Origin: Monosporascus cannonballus | Lineage: Eukaryota; Ascomycota; Sordariomycetes; Xylariales | DNA length: 64,000 nt | Assembly: GCA_004154925.1 (NCBI GenBank) | Contig: QJNS01000024.1 | Location: 62,001 to 126,000 of the forward strand | Direction: 5' to 3' | Part shown: positions 38,235 to 52,125 of the stretch, one piece after another | Layout: each line of letters begins with the position of its first letter | Numbering within the stretch: the stretch's first letter is position 1 | Program-made: the position numbers and the translations under genes | Notes under the pieces: model-generated | Told to the model about the DNA's origin: nothing | Databases searched by the model: none | What the model saw: only the letters and a program-made list of their open reading frames with translations

Positions 38235-39936
38235 ATCTGTGGTCTGCTCCTTATTCTAACAGGCAAGCAGGGCAGGCAGCAATACCACCACTTGCATGCC
38301 GAATGATGCTTCTTGGCTAACTGAAGCAAATCTTCCAAGCCGGTTTTTCCCCTCTGCTTTGCTTGGGACTCCTCCACGAAAGCATGCAGCTGGTGGTACA
38401 GTAACCGCATGACTTAGCTCTATAAGCATATGTAGGCCTTCCCATGCCGGCCCCCCCTCCTTCTTTGGCGTCAGAAGATATCTGAAAAGGGGGTTGGGAG
38501 GGGAGCCAGTACGTGCTGCTTTCGGCCGGCTTGCATCCTCAGCTCGTAGGCTCGCTCGTACGTGGGAGGAAGTCTTCATACCCCGACGAAGCGTAGATAA
38601 ATAAACAAAAGACGTACCACGCGTGGACACGCCGTCGTCGTCGTGGCTGCAAAGCTATGTGGCGCTCCCCGTAATTTAGCCTACGTCAAAGGGATACCCT
38701 GACCGAGGAAGCCCTATATAGACAGTATGTACAATATGGCGTAATGTGCTGACCACCTTGTGTGGGTCAGCAGAGAGAGCACGGCGTCGCCCGTTTCGCC
38801 GTTTATGTGTTATTCATAATGTTCCCTTCCCGCTAGCCCAGCCGGGTAGATGCTCCTGGGGTTTCGTCCTGCTCTGTCTCTCCTATCGTAGCCATGCATG
38901 TACGCATGGAGACAGATGCGCTGCGCCGCGCTGCGCCATGGTTACAGTAGATACGACATGGGATACATTGTTATTGTACCGAAGTAAGTTTGGCCAATAC
39001 TGGATAGATATCCCGGCGGCTGGGCAGCGACAGCCCCCAGTTAGCTTGGCCCACAAGCTTCCATTCTTTCAGCCGCAGCCTCCATCCGTCCAGCTTTCGA
39101 CGAGGAGTCGAAATTGGTAATTGGTAATGAACAAAACAGAAATTACCTTTTTCTATCCCCCCTTACTGGCCAAGGACGGGGTCTAAGACAAAACCTGCCA
39201 GGGACACGAAGATTGCCGAAGGAGAGCTAGGGGGCTTTCTACGCCAGCCCGAACTCTCAGCCGACGCAGACGTACGTGGGTCGCCGAAACAGAAAGCTTT
39301 GCTTGCATATATCCGCTTTCTGTACGTAAAGTTTGCGAGGGTCTACCTGGGAGCCGTCTCCCTGAAGAGATCCATTGAACGCGTTACTGGCCGCCGAGCG
39401 ATGCCCGAGCCCTTGCATATTGAGAATTCTGTGTAGGACATATCCGTAGTATTCCCATCACGTCCCCCCTTCCTAGACTCGTCGTCGTTTCTGGGGCATG
39501 GCGCACCAGATAGAGCGGCCACGAGTCAAAGGATGAATAACAGGCACCCGGGAGCAACCGGCCCCATGCTGATTCTACCCAAAACAGAGCCAACAAGGGT
39601 AGGAGAGTAGATCCTCTCTCCGGAAAGCCGTTCGCCCTAGGCCCCTCCACCCGTGGTCCTCTAGACGCGCCGTCATCGAGAATCGCCTGCTGAGTCAGTT
39701 GCCACCGGTACTTCTACTAATCCATAGCCGCGCTCCTTGGTCAGGCCAGTGCTATGTCGCGGTGCCACTCGGCACACCTAATCCCGGCCTGCATGCCTCC
39801 TGGATAGTCCGGAATACAACAAGACCCGTTGGGCCCTTTTCTTTTATAAACGTAGGCGCAGTTCCCTAAACATCCTCCGGCAGAGGACGGACCGGACAGA
39901 CTGGATGGCAATGGCGGGGAGGAGGTCGTAAAAAGT

Positions 39937-39962
39937 ATATATGTGTATGTGTATATATATGT
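39937..39962. repeat. (TA/TG)n microsatellite
   Basis: An alternating TATATGTGTATGTGTATATA-type run in non-coding DNA. The base count is approximate at the edges. Confidence 0.6.
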
Positions 39963-40281
39963 GCATCCGCGATTGCTTGTCTCGTCTCGTCGTATACATC
40001 TAAACTCTCTGCTCCTCACTAGGGTATATCCTCTTCTCGCCCATTCTCATCCGCGTGGGGTCCCCTCTGGATTCGCGATTCTCGTACCAAGACATAAAAC
40101 AAAGCTGAGTTGCGAACGACAATGCAACATCATGACACCCATTTTCCGCTCAAAGGCGTGTAAATCGCCTTTCATAGCACGGTTCGTCGTTTACGGCATC
40201 CCGGACATTCCCACATGTATCCCATATGTTTCTAACCCCGGTTCGCCATTAGCCAGCGGAACGATAAGGAGAATATCAAAC

Positions 40282-40308
40282 GAAAAAAAAAAAAGAAAGA
40301 AAGAAAGA
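40282..40308. repeat. poly(A) and (GAAA)n run
   Basis: Twelve A residues are followed by GAAA units, in the 3' flank of the histidine kinase gene. Confidence 0.7.
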
Positions 40309-40678
40309 TGGAAACAGGACGCTGGCAGTGGGTGGAAACACGGCCATTCTATTGCTGTGGAAAACTTCCTGTGGTGCGAGGTATCGATCAACTTAAAAGC
40401 AGTAGCATTAGAAAAACAAATCCAACCATACCACCCTGCGCCTTGCCCGATGCCAGCAACAAGAATTCATCCAAGAAGAATGTATGCAATGCCATCACCA
40501 ACGCCTCGCTCTTTCTCTATGGTCGGTCTGAGAATTCGACTCGGCCGGGGCGGGCTTCTTGGTCTTGCAACTCGACATAATCATGTCGCCTCGTTGAAAT
40601 GTTCGTGTGCTCGTATATCTTGCATTGCCCACCTGGGCGGTACGGCTTTCGCACGGAGCGCACCGTACTTCACGAACC

Positions 40679-43600
40679 CTAGGCGTTCGTTGCGCCACCC
40701 CCTTGTTCATTCTCTGACTTCAATGGGACCGACACACTCTGCACCTTCGAATTACTATGACCGAGATGCCCACCCGTGAGAAGTGACTGAGACTTGGAGG
40801 AGGCACCCGCCCAGGGGTCTTCCTCAGCTGGCACCACTTTCGGCTTGTCTGCGGGAGGAGGGGTCGTTGCTGATGTAACTAGGCCAGCGTTGCTGCCGTT
40901 ATGGCTCTCCGTCAGTACTTTAGGCGAACGCTGCTGTTGCTGTTCTTGCGGCTGCGCGGAAGCTGTTGCTTGTGCGCTCGTTGCAGTGGACTGCCCACTA
41001 GGAGAGTTGATCTCGTTGGGTAAACCTACGGACGCCTGCGAGGACAGATAATCTCTAACAGGGGTAACGAGGGGAGGCGACTTATTTGCGGCATCGAGTT
41101 CGTCCATCGTCTCCCTAATCGTCGGCGCGCTTGGGGCGGGTGAGAGTTTTGGAGGAGGCCCAGTAGTCGACTTTCGACTCGAGTGGTCTGGCCCAGACGG
41201 GTCCTTTAAGGATGAATTCTGTTTTAGGACATGGCTCGTAGTATAGGTATCCAACTTCTTCTTGAGTAGGTCTGCCTTGACAGGTTTGGCAAGATAATCG
41301 TTCATGCCTGCTGCTAGACACCTTTCACGATCACCTTGGATAGCCGACGCTGTCATCGCTATAACAAGGACCTTTCTCACCTCATCGATCTCGTCCTTGC
41401 GTAGGAGTTTCGTGGCTTCGTACCCATCTAGAACGGGCATCTGTACGTCCATGAGGACGATATGGTAGGGTTGCCCCTCCTTGGCTTTTTGACGCAAGCC
41501 TTCCACGGCCTTCATGCCGTTCTCATAAGCGTCGACGTTAGTGTACCCGAGCTTGCGCACGTAGTTGATGGCTATTCTCTGATTTATTAGATTGTCCTCT
41601 GCGATGCAAATGCGAAGCTGATCTTTTGGTATGCCTGCCAGGTCGAGATACGGATTCGGCGAGATGTGCCGCGGCAGCTCTCGAGTCTTGTCGGCTGCCT
41701 GAGGTATCGCAGACATCTGAGCGTCCCCGGCCGAGACTTCTGGCTTTGCCTTGTCGAATGTTACCGTGAACCATGCAGTCGTGCCCACATTCTCCTCACT
41801 CTCTAGTTCGATTTTCCCCTTCATCATCGTCTCTATCAGGGACTTGCAGATGCTGAGACCAAGACCACTCCCACCGTATTTGCGCGCAGTACTGGCATCC
41901 GCTTGACTGAAGGGCCTAAAGAGTTTAGCCAGCTGCTTGGGCGGTATACCGATGCCTGTGTCCTTGACCCAGAAGGTTAATGTCGCTTTCTCCGGAGTGT
42001 CGGCGTCGATCCTGGCGCCAATAGTGATAGAGCCATCCTCTGTGAACTTAAGACTGTTTCCGATCAGGTTCCCGAGGACCTGATGTAGGCGGATGGGGTC
42101 ACCATAGATGAGCATTGGCGGTAAGTTGATGTCTTGGATGATCTTGACGTTCTTTTTAGACGCCTTCTCCCTGTTGCTATACGAAACCGCCCTGACAACC
42201 TCGCGCACCATCTCCTCGGGGTTGAAAGCAATGATATACAGCTTCATCTTGTCGGCTTCCATTTTGGAAAAGTCTAGGATATCATTAATAACGGTGAGCA
42301 ACAGATCGGCCGAAACCCGGATCGACTCCGCCATCTCGAGCTGTTCCTTGTTTAGATTGCTATCTCTCAAAAGTTCCGAGTTGCCAATGACACCGTTTAA
42401 CGGGGTACGTAGTTCGTGAGATACGTTCGCGAGGAAGATGCTCTTGGCCTTGGCCGCTTCCTCGGCGATCTTAACGTTACGGTTGGCTTCGGCCTCAGCA
42501 CGCTTCGCCTTTTCCTGCGCCTCTATCGCCTGCGCGAGTGCACGCTTTTGCACCTCGACCATCGTGTTGTTTTGTTCGGAGACTTTCTCTATACTCTTCA
42601 TGGACAGAGCATTAGAGTAACTAATGCCGATTTGGTTCACGAGGAGCTGCAAGACAGTCAGATTCCTATCCGTGAACGACCCTGGTTCGCCCTCGAGATA
42701 GAGCACACCAAGGAGCGGTTTGGAGCCGTGACAGATAGGAATCGCGATGACTGCTTTGCTCAGGGGGTTCCTCTGCAGCCAACTTTCGCTGACATTTCCG
42801 AACCGCTCGTCGTTGAGAAGATCGGGAAGGAAGACGGAATCACGGAAGCGAGCGCAGTACAGAATCACATTCTCCGCAACCTGGGAGCTACCGGCAAGGG
42901 GTCGTCCGGGAATGTGAGCTGTGGCTCCCCGTTCTGGATCACCGCTGGCGGCAATACACCATTCGTCATTATTCTTAGCGTCTTCGTCTTGAACAATTAT
43001 GGCAGCTTGCGTAACAGATGCCCCACAAGTCTGAAGAATAACGTCACACATAGTCTTGAGCAGAACGTCCACCTGTAAAACAGACGATATGACCTGAGAC
43101 GAGACAAGAATGGCATGAAGATCGATCATGTCAAGGGCAGGAAGACCGGCCCCTGCCTCAGGTTGCATAGTCCCCCGCCAGGCGGCCGTCCTGCTCGCTT
43201 TGGATTCGGCTGTTACCTGATGGACGGAATGCGGGACATCGTCGGCGTCTGCAGCATACGTAACTGATGCCGCATCTCCGGCGAAGTCCGTCTGCACCCC
43301 GACCTCGGCCGATCTTGGATTCCGGGTAGGACCATGCAGTAGCAGCGCGTGCTCTTCTTCGATGCGTTGTGCAACGCCACTAGCCCCGAGCTGCCGCCAG
43401 AGCGCCACCGATTCTCTCAGAACGGCAGTGGCTGATCTTCTCGCCGACTGTCTGATGAAGAAGCCAGCCATCAAGAAGTTGCCAAGCGCTTCTTCAAAAA
43501 GAAACCCATGTTCTGCGGCATGATCTAGAGCCGCCTCATATTGCCGTATAGCAAGCCCATGTTGTCCCCGAAGCTCCGCTAGTTGTGCATCCAACCAGTT

Positions 43601-46600
43601 GGACCACGCAAGGTAGTTCACGTCTGACACAATCTGCCAGGCTTTGATCTTTTGGCTGAAACCCTCCAGCTGTACGATAGTTTCCTGGACTTCCCCCTTC
43701 AAGTTATCCGCGTCGTAGCGTGGGTCGCTGAGCTTACGCACCATGAGACCTGAAAGCGCAAGCCCGTGGAAGAGCAACACCATCCGCGTGTTTCGGGCGG
43801 ACCAGATAATATCTAGTCTTTCCAGGCACCTTCGGCCGACCTCGCATGCTTGCTCATAATGGCCATATATGTATAAAGGTACGATCTCCAAGGTCTCGTA
43901 GATCAGAATCGACCTGCCGCCGTTGCGGGTCTTCGTGGTAAGAAATTGCTTGTAGGACGCACAGTGGTGTTGCTCATCCGACATCACCTCCGTAGCGGAT
44001 GAGATGTTGGTCTTGCCTTGCATTGCCCGGCAAACTTGTCTCACAGCTATCAGAATAGTACCCCCTCGAGTGTCCTGATGCCATCCGGGGATCTCTTCGC
44101 AACTGTACTGGCAGATTGACTCGAGGTCCGCAAAGTTCTCGCTCGCGAAAAATCTCATCTGGGCCAAGAGCCCGAAGCTGAGGATCACAGATAACCTGTC
44201 GCCCGCCGCCGCGGCACTCTCGACAGCTTGCTCCGAGTGGCTGAGCGCTACATGGATCGGGGTTTGAATGTGACTGACGAAATATGCGTAGATCATGTAA
44301 CCCCGAGCCGTAGAAAATGTATCCCTGGACCCGTCTAGATAGTCAATGCATTGGCTGCCGAGCTCCGCGGCGAAGTCAACCATGTTGAAGCGTGACAGAG
44401 CAATCATCGCAAAGTGCAGAAATCCCATGCCGGACTGGGGGAAGGGCCCGTCCTCCAGATGTAGGTTTATCAACGTCAGGGCAAGGTTGTAGAAATCCAA
44501 GGAATCGCTCCACCATGCAGAGCTGATAGCTTCCGCGAGGATGGCCCCAATTATTACACGCTGGGAGTCGGCATGGTCTAGTGGATTCAGTAATCGAGTC
44601 CGGTCTATAGATTGTATCTTCGTCGCCAGCTTCATAAAAGTTTCATCGCACTTCTCGAATGTAGGGTTCGGGTCGTACTGAGTCCTTAGCTGCATGAGGC
44701 TCTGCTTTAACGTGGTGAGTGCAGCTTCTGCATCGCCGTTCTGCGCTAATACTCGCGACTGAAGCAGCCAGGCGGGAGCCTTGTCTTGGGCCGACTTGGC
44801 TCTGCTGAAAACGGTTTTCAAAAGATCGAGAGCAGAGGCCTGGTTCCCCATGTAGACATGACATTCCGCGGCGCGGAGATGGAGTTTAAGTGTTTCGCCG
44901 TAGCAGACGTCCTCCTGCCCGTCTGTCCACGGATCTGGCTGCAACAATTTCAGAGCCTGACTGTAGTACTTAGAAGCTGTCGACCGAGCCCCGTTCTCGA
45001 CGGCAGTTGCTGCACATTCCATGAGATGTTTCCGGTATCGCTGACGGACATGGCATTGCTCTCTGATGATATTGGTTGCTTCGCATATGTGCGAAGCGAC
45101 GCTATCCTTGGAGGGCGTAAACAGGCCGTTGTACTTCAGAAGAGTCTCCGCAACGACGAAGTGCATCTTCTTACGAGCATCAGCTGTCCTCCAGGTCGAC
45201 GCCGCTTGAATGTATCTGTCATGGGCGAATCGGAACTTCTCGTCGGTCTCGCCCTGAACAATGACGCAAGCATTGACAGCCGCTTGCAAACCAGCGACAG
45301 CTTCTTGCTTTGAATACGGCATACGAAGATATGCCATATCCGGATCATTGACGTCAACGTCGGTGTGGCCAAATTCTCCACTCAAGAGCTGGCATACTAG
45401 GGCGAACGAGAAGTGATTACCCAAAACGGCCGCCCAAGCCAGGATAGCCCGCGAGGTGGGTGGTAATTCGCTCAACCTACGAGTAACAAACTCGTTGTTT
45501 AAGAAGTCAAAATCTCGTTCCCCTTGGAAGAGATCCAAAAGTCTACCTAGATCGAAGAGCCACCGGCTGTCACGATAATCATACCATATGCATTTTATCC
45601 GGTGGCAGGCGCTCAGCATCTCTCTGACGTAGAACGGGTTGCCCCCTGTCTTAGATTGTATAACGAGAGCCAACGGCGCTACTTCTTCAGGGGGTCGAGA
45701 GAGAGTCGTTGCAGCATACTGTATTATTTCGTCGTCGCTCAGGGGCGAGAGCACGATCCTGGTGACCTTCGCACCGTTGGACATGGGTTGCTCTAAGAGA
45801 CAAGGATAAGCGCACAAGTTACAAATGGTGGAATAGAGTCACCTACCCTCGGTATGTACAGTGCTTAACATCTTCTCGACTTTTTCCGGGGGTAGATCTT
45901 CGGGTCGGTAAGTGAGGATGAGGAGCATTTTCAGTCTCCCCGCTACGACCTGCTTGATGAGCTCGATAGACTCATCATCCGCATAATGAAGATCATCGAG
46001 GCAAAAGCAGATGAAGTGATATCTCGAAAATATTCGGAGGAGATCAAGGAAGATGTTCATCAGGCGCAAGGTCTTCGTCGATATGCCTGAGCGTAAAAGG
46101 TCTGGGGAAGTCTGGGATTTCATCTGAGGGCTTCGTGGTCGTGAGCTCCCTGCAAGATTCTCCGGCGGCGGATCCGTTTGTTTTAGAGTTACCGCCGTAT
46201 TTCGGCCGCTATTCGAACCCTCCGAGGACGTTGTGATCTTTGCTGAAGATGAGGTTGGTTGGCCGAAGAGGAACTCGGGAAGACCCAATACGTTGTGGAG
46301 CATGGGCCAGACAGGACGGACGTAGTCTTTAAGAGCCATGTGAAGCGGCGTGTCCGTGTCTCTCTCGCCCCATACCTGCTTGAAAAGGGAAGATACAAGC
46401 TTGAGGAGGGGGCCAAAGGCCGTCCTCCGAGCCGTGTCAAATTTTGCCGTCGCGCAGTAACCCCTTCTGCGTGCATCTGCTAATACTTGCTGCACAAGAA
46501 GACTCTTCCCTAGTCCGCCTGCCCCCTCGATGACTACGACTTCACACTGGCACCGTCTTCGATATTTGGCCGAGCCCAGCTGCCGGGAGAGGCTAGTCGA

Positions 46601-48196
46601 GGTTTCCATACCGCTATGCCGCGAGCCTTGACGATCGCTAAAGCTATCCACGTAACTCTTGGCGTCGAGAGACAGAGATGGCTGTCTCTCGCATTCGCGA
46701 GTTGTTTTAGTCCCCGAGAGGACCGAGAGCCTCGAGGAGACTGTGTCGTTAGATGCAGTCTGAGTTTCGGTTCCGTTCAAGGATGGCTGAAACCCGCTTC
46801 GTTGTCTCGAATCCGGAGTCAACGTCTGCGTGAACGACCCGCTCCGGCGATTCCCTTCCGCGGAACTCGCGCCCTCGCTAGAGATATCGGCGGCGTCCGC
46901 GACCTCGTTGGAGAAGGTCGAGCCATCAGAGAATCTGCCGGTCACACTCAGGGTACTATTGGTCGCGTGACTCCTGGCGACGCGCTCGATGATTTTCGAC
47001 AGTTCTGCCAGTTCTTGATTCCGGCCAACCATGTCCGTAGGCAGCATAAAAAACGATGACACGTCCCTGGTCGCAAGGTCGAAATCTCTCAACGCTATCT
47101 TGTCGCCGTCCTCGAGGAATTTCTGGACCATTTGCAGGTCATAGCGCAAGCCGCTCGCCGAATGATACCGTTCCGAGACGCTTTTGGCAGTACACTTTTG
47201 GATGATGCGCCCCAGGACGTCGGGCACGTCCGTTCTTATATTGGAGACCAAAGGTATCCGGCGGCCCAGAACGGCCTGGACGATGTCCAACGGGGTCGCA
47301 CCAGTAAACACGGACTGCTGTGTCAAAAGCATCCAAAAGACGACGCCCAGAGAATATATGTCAGTTCGGATGTCGGGTTCGGCAGGCATACGGCCCGTTT
47401 GCTCGGGACTTATATAGATGAGCTTGTTTTTCGCCCCGAGCTCCTTGGACAAGGAAGACCATCCGGTACTAGTGAGTCCTTGTTCGAATGACCTTATTCC
47501 CGAGCCGAAAGACGTCAGCTTTACTCGGCCGGTCTCGACGTTGTAATGGAAGGCGTCCGCCCGGATTTCCCCGTGAACCATCCCATTTCCTTGGTGCAGT
47601 ATCTCCAAGCACTCGGTGGCACCTATCGCAAAATCAAGGAAGTACATGACACTGATCGGGGGCTCCAAGTTGTAGCTGTCGCGATGCTTGGCCTCGAATC
47701 TGTCGTCGACCTTGTCGGCGTAATAAAAGGCAGGGCCTAAATCCAATTTCCGGAACAGGTAGTTCGGGCCGGGGTTCTCGTATATACCAACTACTATAGC
47801 ACCACGATCGCTGGGCTGGGGACTCAGACGGATGAGGTCGATAGGTCTGACGATGTGGCGGCCGTCTGGATCGGCGGTAACGGTTAGGTTCTTGGCAATA
47901 TGAAAGGCTCTCTCCTCGCGGAGGACGTGGTATGACACTCGTGCAACTACATGTTGCTCCTCCACGAAAAGATCGGTGGCGGAGGTAGAAGTAGCTGGCG
48001 GGGACGTCGCAGACCGGTCACTGCTCGCCTCGCTTGGCGGGAGGGGACTCGAGTGGAAGTCTCCGGGCGATGACAGGACCGAGGCTAATTTTGTTGCGTA
48101 GGGCGGCGGGCTGGAGGCAGTCTGACCAGGAGTGGGAGTCGGCGTGCTGTTGGAATTAGGTGACACGAACCTAGTGCCAGAGATGTGCCTATACAT
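40679..48196 (-). CDS. group X hybrid histidine kinase (PHK/Mak2/Mak3/Chk1-like)
   Basis: Exons 48196-45847 and 45792-40679 flank a 54-nt intron (GTAGGT...TCTTAG) and give 2487 aa. Domain order: Ser/Thr-kinase-like domain (about 130-365; HGEIRADAF at 208, YISPEQTGRMPAEPDIRTDIYSLG at 261-284); AAA/NACHT-like ATPase with P-loop GAGGLGKS (558-565) and CLDDLHYADD (732-741); a long helical TPR-like middle; GAF domain (about 1675-1845); coiled coil; H-box SHELRTPLNG with phospho-His1909; HATPase with DTGIGIP and GGSGLGLSI; receiver domain with phospho-Asp2232 in LMDVQMPVLDGYE and the KP motif; a Ser/Pro/Gln-rich tail. This architecture defines fungal group X kinases, which feed the Ypd1-Ssk1/Skn7 phosphorelay in oxidative stress, cell-wall and cell-cycle control. 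The N-terminal kinase lacks the HRD Asp (Glu210) and has SFG for DFG, so it is probably a pseudokinase. An in-frame upstream ORF precedes the start. Confidence 0.93.
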
Positions 48197-48214
48197 GCAA
48201 GAGGCGAGAGAGCC

Positions 48215-48310
48215 TTATATCAGTCGCGGGTTCTCCCTTCGTCTTGTCTCGCCGGAGAGGGGGAGATTACCAGTTATCGTAGGTGGAGTGGAAGGGCCGT
48301 TGAGACTCAT
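48215..48310 (-). other. upstream ORF in frame with the histidine kinase
   Basis: An ATG at 48310 opens a 31-codon frame (MSLNGPSTPPTITGNLPLSG, then a charged stretch) that ends with TAA at 48217-48215. That is 18 nt before the ATG of the histidine kinase and in the same frame. The peptide looks like a plausible protein N-terminus. No canonical intron of the right phase removes the stop: a GTAATC donor is present, but the nearby acceptors TATAG and ACTAG do not match its phase. It may be a regulatory uORF, or the original start cut off by a mutation or sequence error. Confidence 0.5.
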
Positions 48311-50240
48311 CCCACGTGTAGCCCGCGATCTGCCTAAGCCGGTCCAATATCCGCGCTGGCGGGTCGAGCCGGTCGTCCGCCGCGACAGCAAAGCCGTCCA
48401 ACGGCGGAGCCAGATAGCTAAGCGGCATTTAGGGGACGGTGGCTGCAATACTACTCATGGTTCGTGCCGTAGATGGTCGTGTCCGAAGAGGCTGTCTCTG
48501 TCTCTCGAGGAGGGCAGCAGCAGTACCACCGTCGTCGAGGGATTCGAATGTGCGTAGTGTAGGTGCGGGTGCGGGTGCGGGTGGTGAGGGATGCCCTTTT
48601 CAGCGGGCAGGCGGGCGGGTCAACGACAGTGAGGCCTTCAGAAGAACTTGAAGATTAGGTAAGGACCGCTACGGGTAGAATAGGTTTAAAGTTAGCACTC
48701 TCACATACCCTATGCCTAAGTATTTAGGTAGTTTACCTAGGTGCTCTTCTCCTTATAGAGTAAACTCCCTTTTTGCACCCTTTCGGGTCCCTGCTCGACG
48801 ATCTTGACACCCCGTGCCCCTTCTTCTCTTCCTTGGTCTGTTCGGACCAGGCCCGAGTTGGGCTTAGCTGCTCAGTATAGCGGCCACTGCTGAATCCCAG
48901 CTTGCAGAGTAAGTAGTTAGGTAGGTATGTGCTTATAGAGGTTTGGGATCGCGTAGGTATTACTAGGTAAGGACGATCGAACTACGAAGTGCATGCAGTT
49001 AAACTATTCAAGGGTTGAAGAGTGGGATACGTTAAACCACCTTTGGTGGTGCTAGTTGGTCCTCGTAAGTGCCGGTAAGTGCTGTTTATTAGTGCTAGAG
49101 CTCTAGGTATGTAGGATTTGCACACCTTATCAGGGCTACCGTTCATGATCTGCCTGTGGCGCACATGCTAGGTTATCAATCGGGCACTAAGCAGCCCACG
49201 GATTGGTGGTGGTGGCCCTACTACATAAATGGGTAATAGATTATCTCGCATCGCCACTGCCCCGCATCGCACCGAACGCACGAAGAAGGATCGTCTCCTG
49301 AGCAGTTATACACGTGATAGAGGTTGTGCGCATATTCCGTACTATTGCTATGTACCGGTATTCCGTTCAAACGATATGCAGGTATGACGCGTAAAACCAC
49401 AGTACGCATTCCATTCGTCTCGGGTAATTAGTTCAGAGAACGAGCCTGCCTAGCTCTAATCACCCGTTCTAAGCCTGCAACTACTGGTACTTATCCTTTC
49501 CAATGAGGGACGAAAAGGGGTTCGTTTAATACGTTCGGGCGTTTCGAAACAGCAGGCCGTTCATCGTCAGCAACCGACAACCATGAGCTTCGTAGGCTCT
49601 GGCCAAACCTTGAGTGGGCGTTGGAAGGTGCCGTTATTGGGTGCGATGTGTGCAATGCCGCCAATGATAAATTTCGTCTACCGGTGAGGAACGAATAAAC
49701 GGTTAATAAATACTAGGGCGCTTCTCTGCACCCAATAATAAGGAACTATGGCATTTCAAGATGACTGCCCATTCGACCTAGGGAGTTCGTCTTTAACGCA
49801 TTAAATTCTCTTCTTTTCTCTTCTATATACAGCAGCACGATTCCGATAGGCTGGATGTTAAGAATCATCGGTCGTCCCCTCGACGTTTTGGGGGGGCATT
49901 AGCCTCATAGCATACATCAAGCTCAATCCCCGGGGGCAGCGTGATCAATAATATGCTGATTAGACGGCATATCGATTAGAAGTCTAGTATTTTATGTCTA
50001 TAGCACCGACCTCTTACTATAGTCCCGCATGCCGTACCCAAAGCGACAGGTACCGCCCAGATCTGAACCACACGAACATGTCATCCATCGCATTTTTGAT
50101 ATCATAAACCATCACACAAGCCGTTGCTCTCATTTCATTCCACGGAAGCTCCGCTAGGCTTCCTCGGGACCAACATCGGCAAATGTTGGACTGCACGAAA
50201 ATTTTGAAAGGATTTCCTCTCTCGAGACCATCCAGGTCGC
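48311..50240. other. gene-free interval, upstream flank of the histidine kinase
   Basis: Holds the promoter of the histidine kinase on the minus strand and the 3' flank of the UGM gene. From 48.65 to 49.2 kb it is rich in GTAGGTA/CCTAGGTA-type words, common in fungal intergenic DNA. A TG/GC hexamer repeat is listed separately. No gene was seen. Confidence 0.4.
48562..48586. repeat. (GGTGCG)n hexamer repeat
   Basis: Three to four GGTGCG units occur in the 5' flank of the histidine kinase gene. Confidence 0.75.

Positions 50241-52125
<1,885 letters not shown>

Larger units (their letters stand above)
28769..40678. other. 12-kb interval without recognisable genes
   Basis: The first 1.9 kb looks like the promoter and long 5' leader of the minus-strand proline-rich gene; on that strand it is C/T-rich around 29640-29700. 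Beyond about 30.7 kb no frame shows family motifs or an exon chain on either strand. Elements found are an inverted repeat (30888-30987), a 13-bp tandem repeat (37241-37284), simple repeats, and a GA/GT run at 38212-38234. Composition is near 48-50% GC, so RIP-type AT islands are absent. The last 300 bases are the 3' flank of the histidine kinase gene. Confidence 0.4.

Noticed and set aside
39943..40779. 278-codon plus-strand ORF at the 3' side of the histidine kinase gene
   Set aside because: Contains simple-repeat translations and no recognisable domain; it partly overlaps the kinase 3' end.
42416..43078. 220-codon plus-strand ORF over the histidine kinase
   Set aside because: Antisense shadow of the catalytic region; no family motifs.
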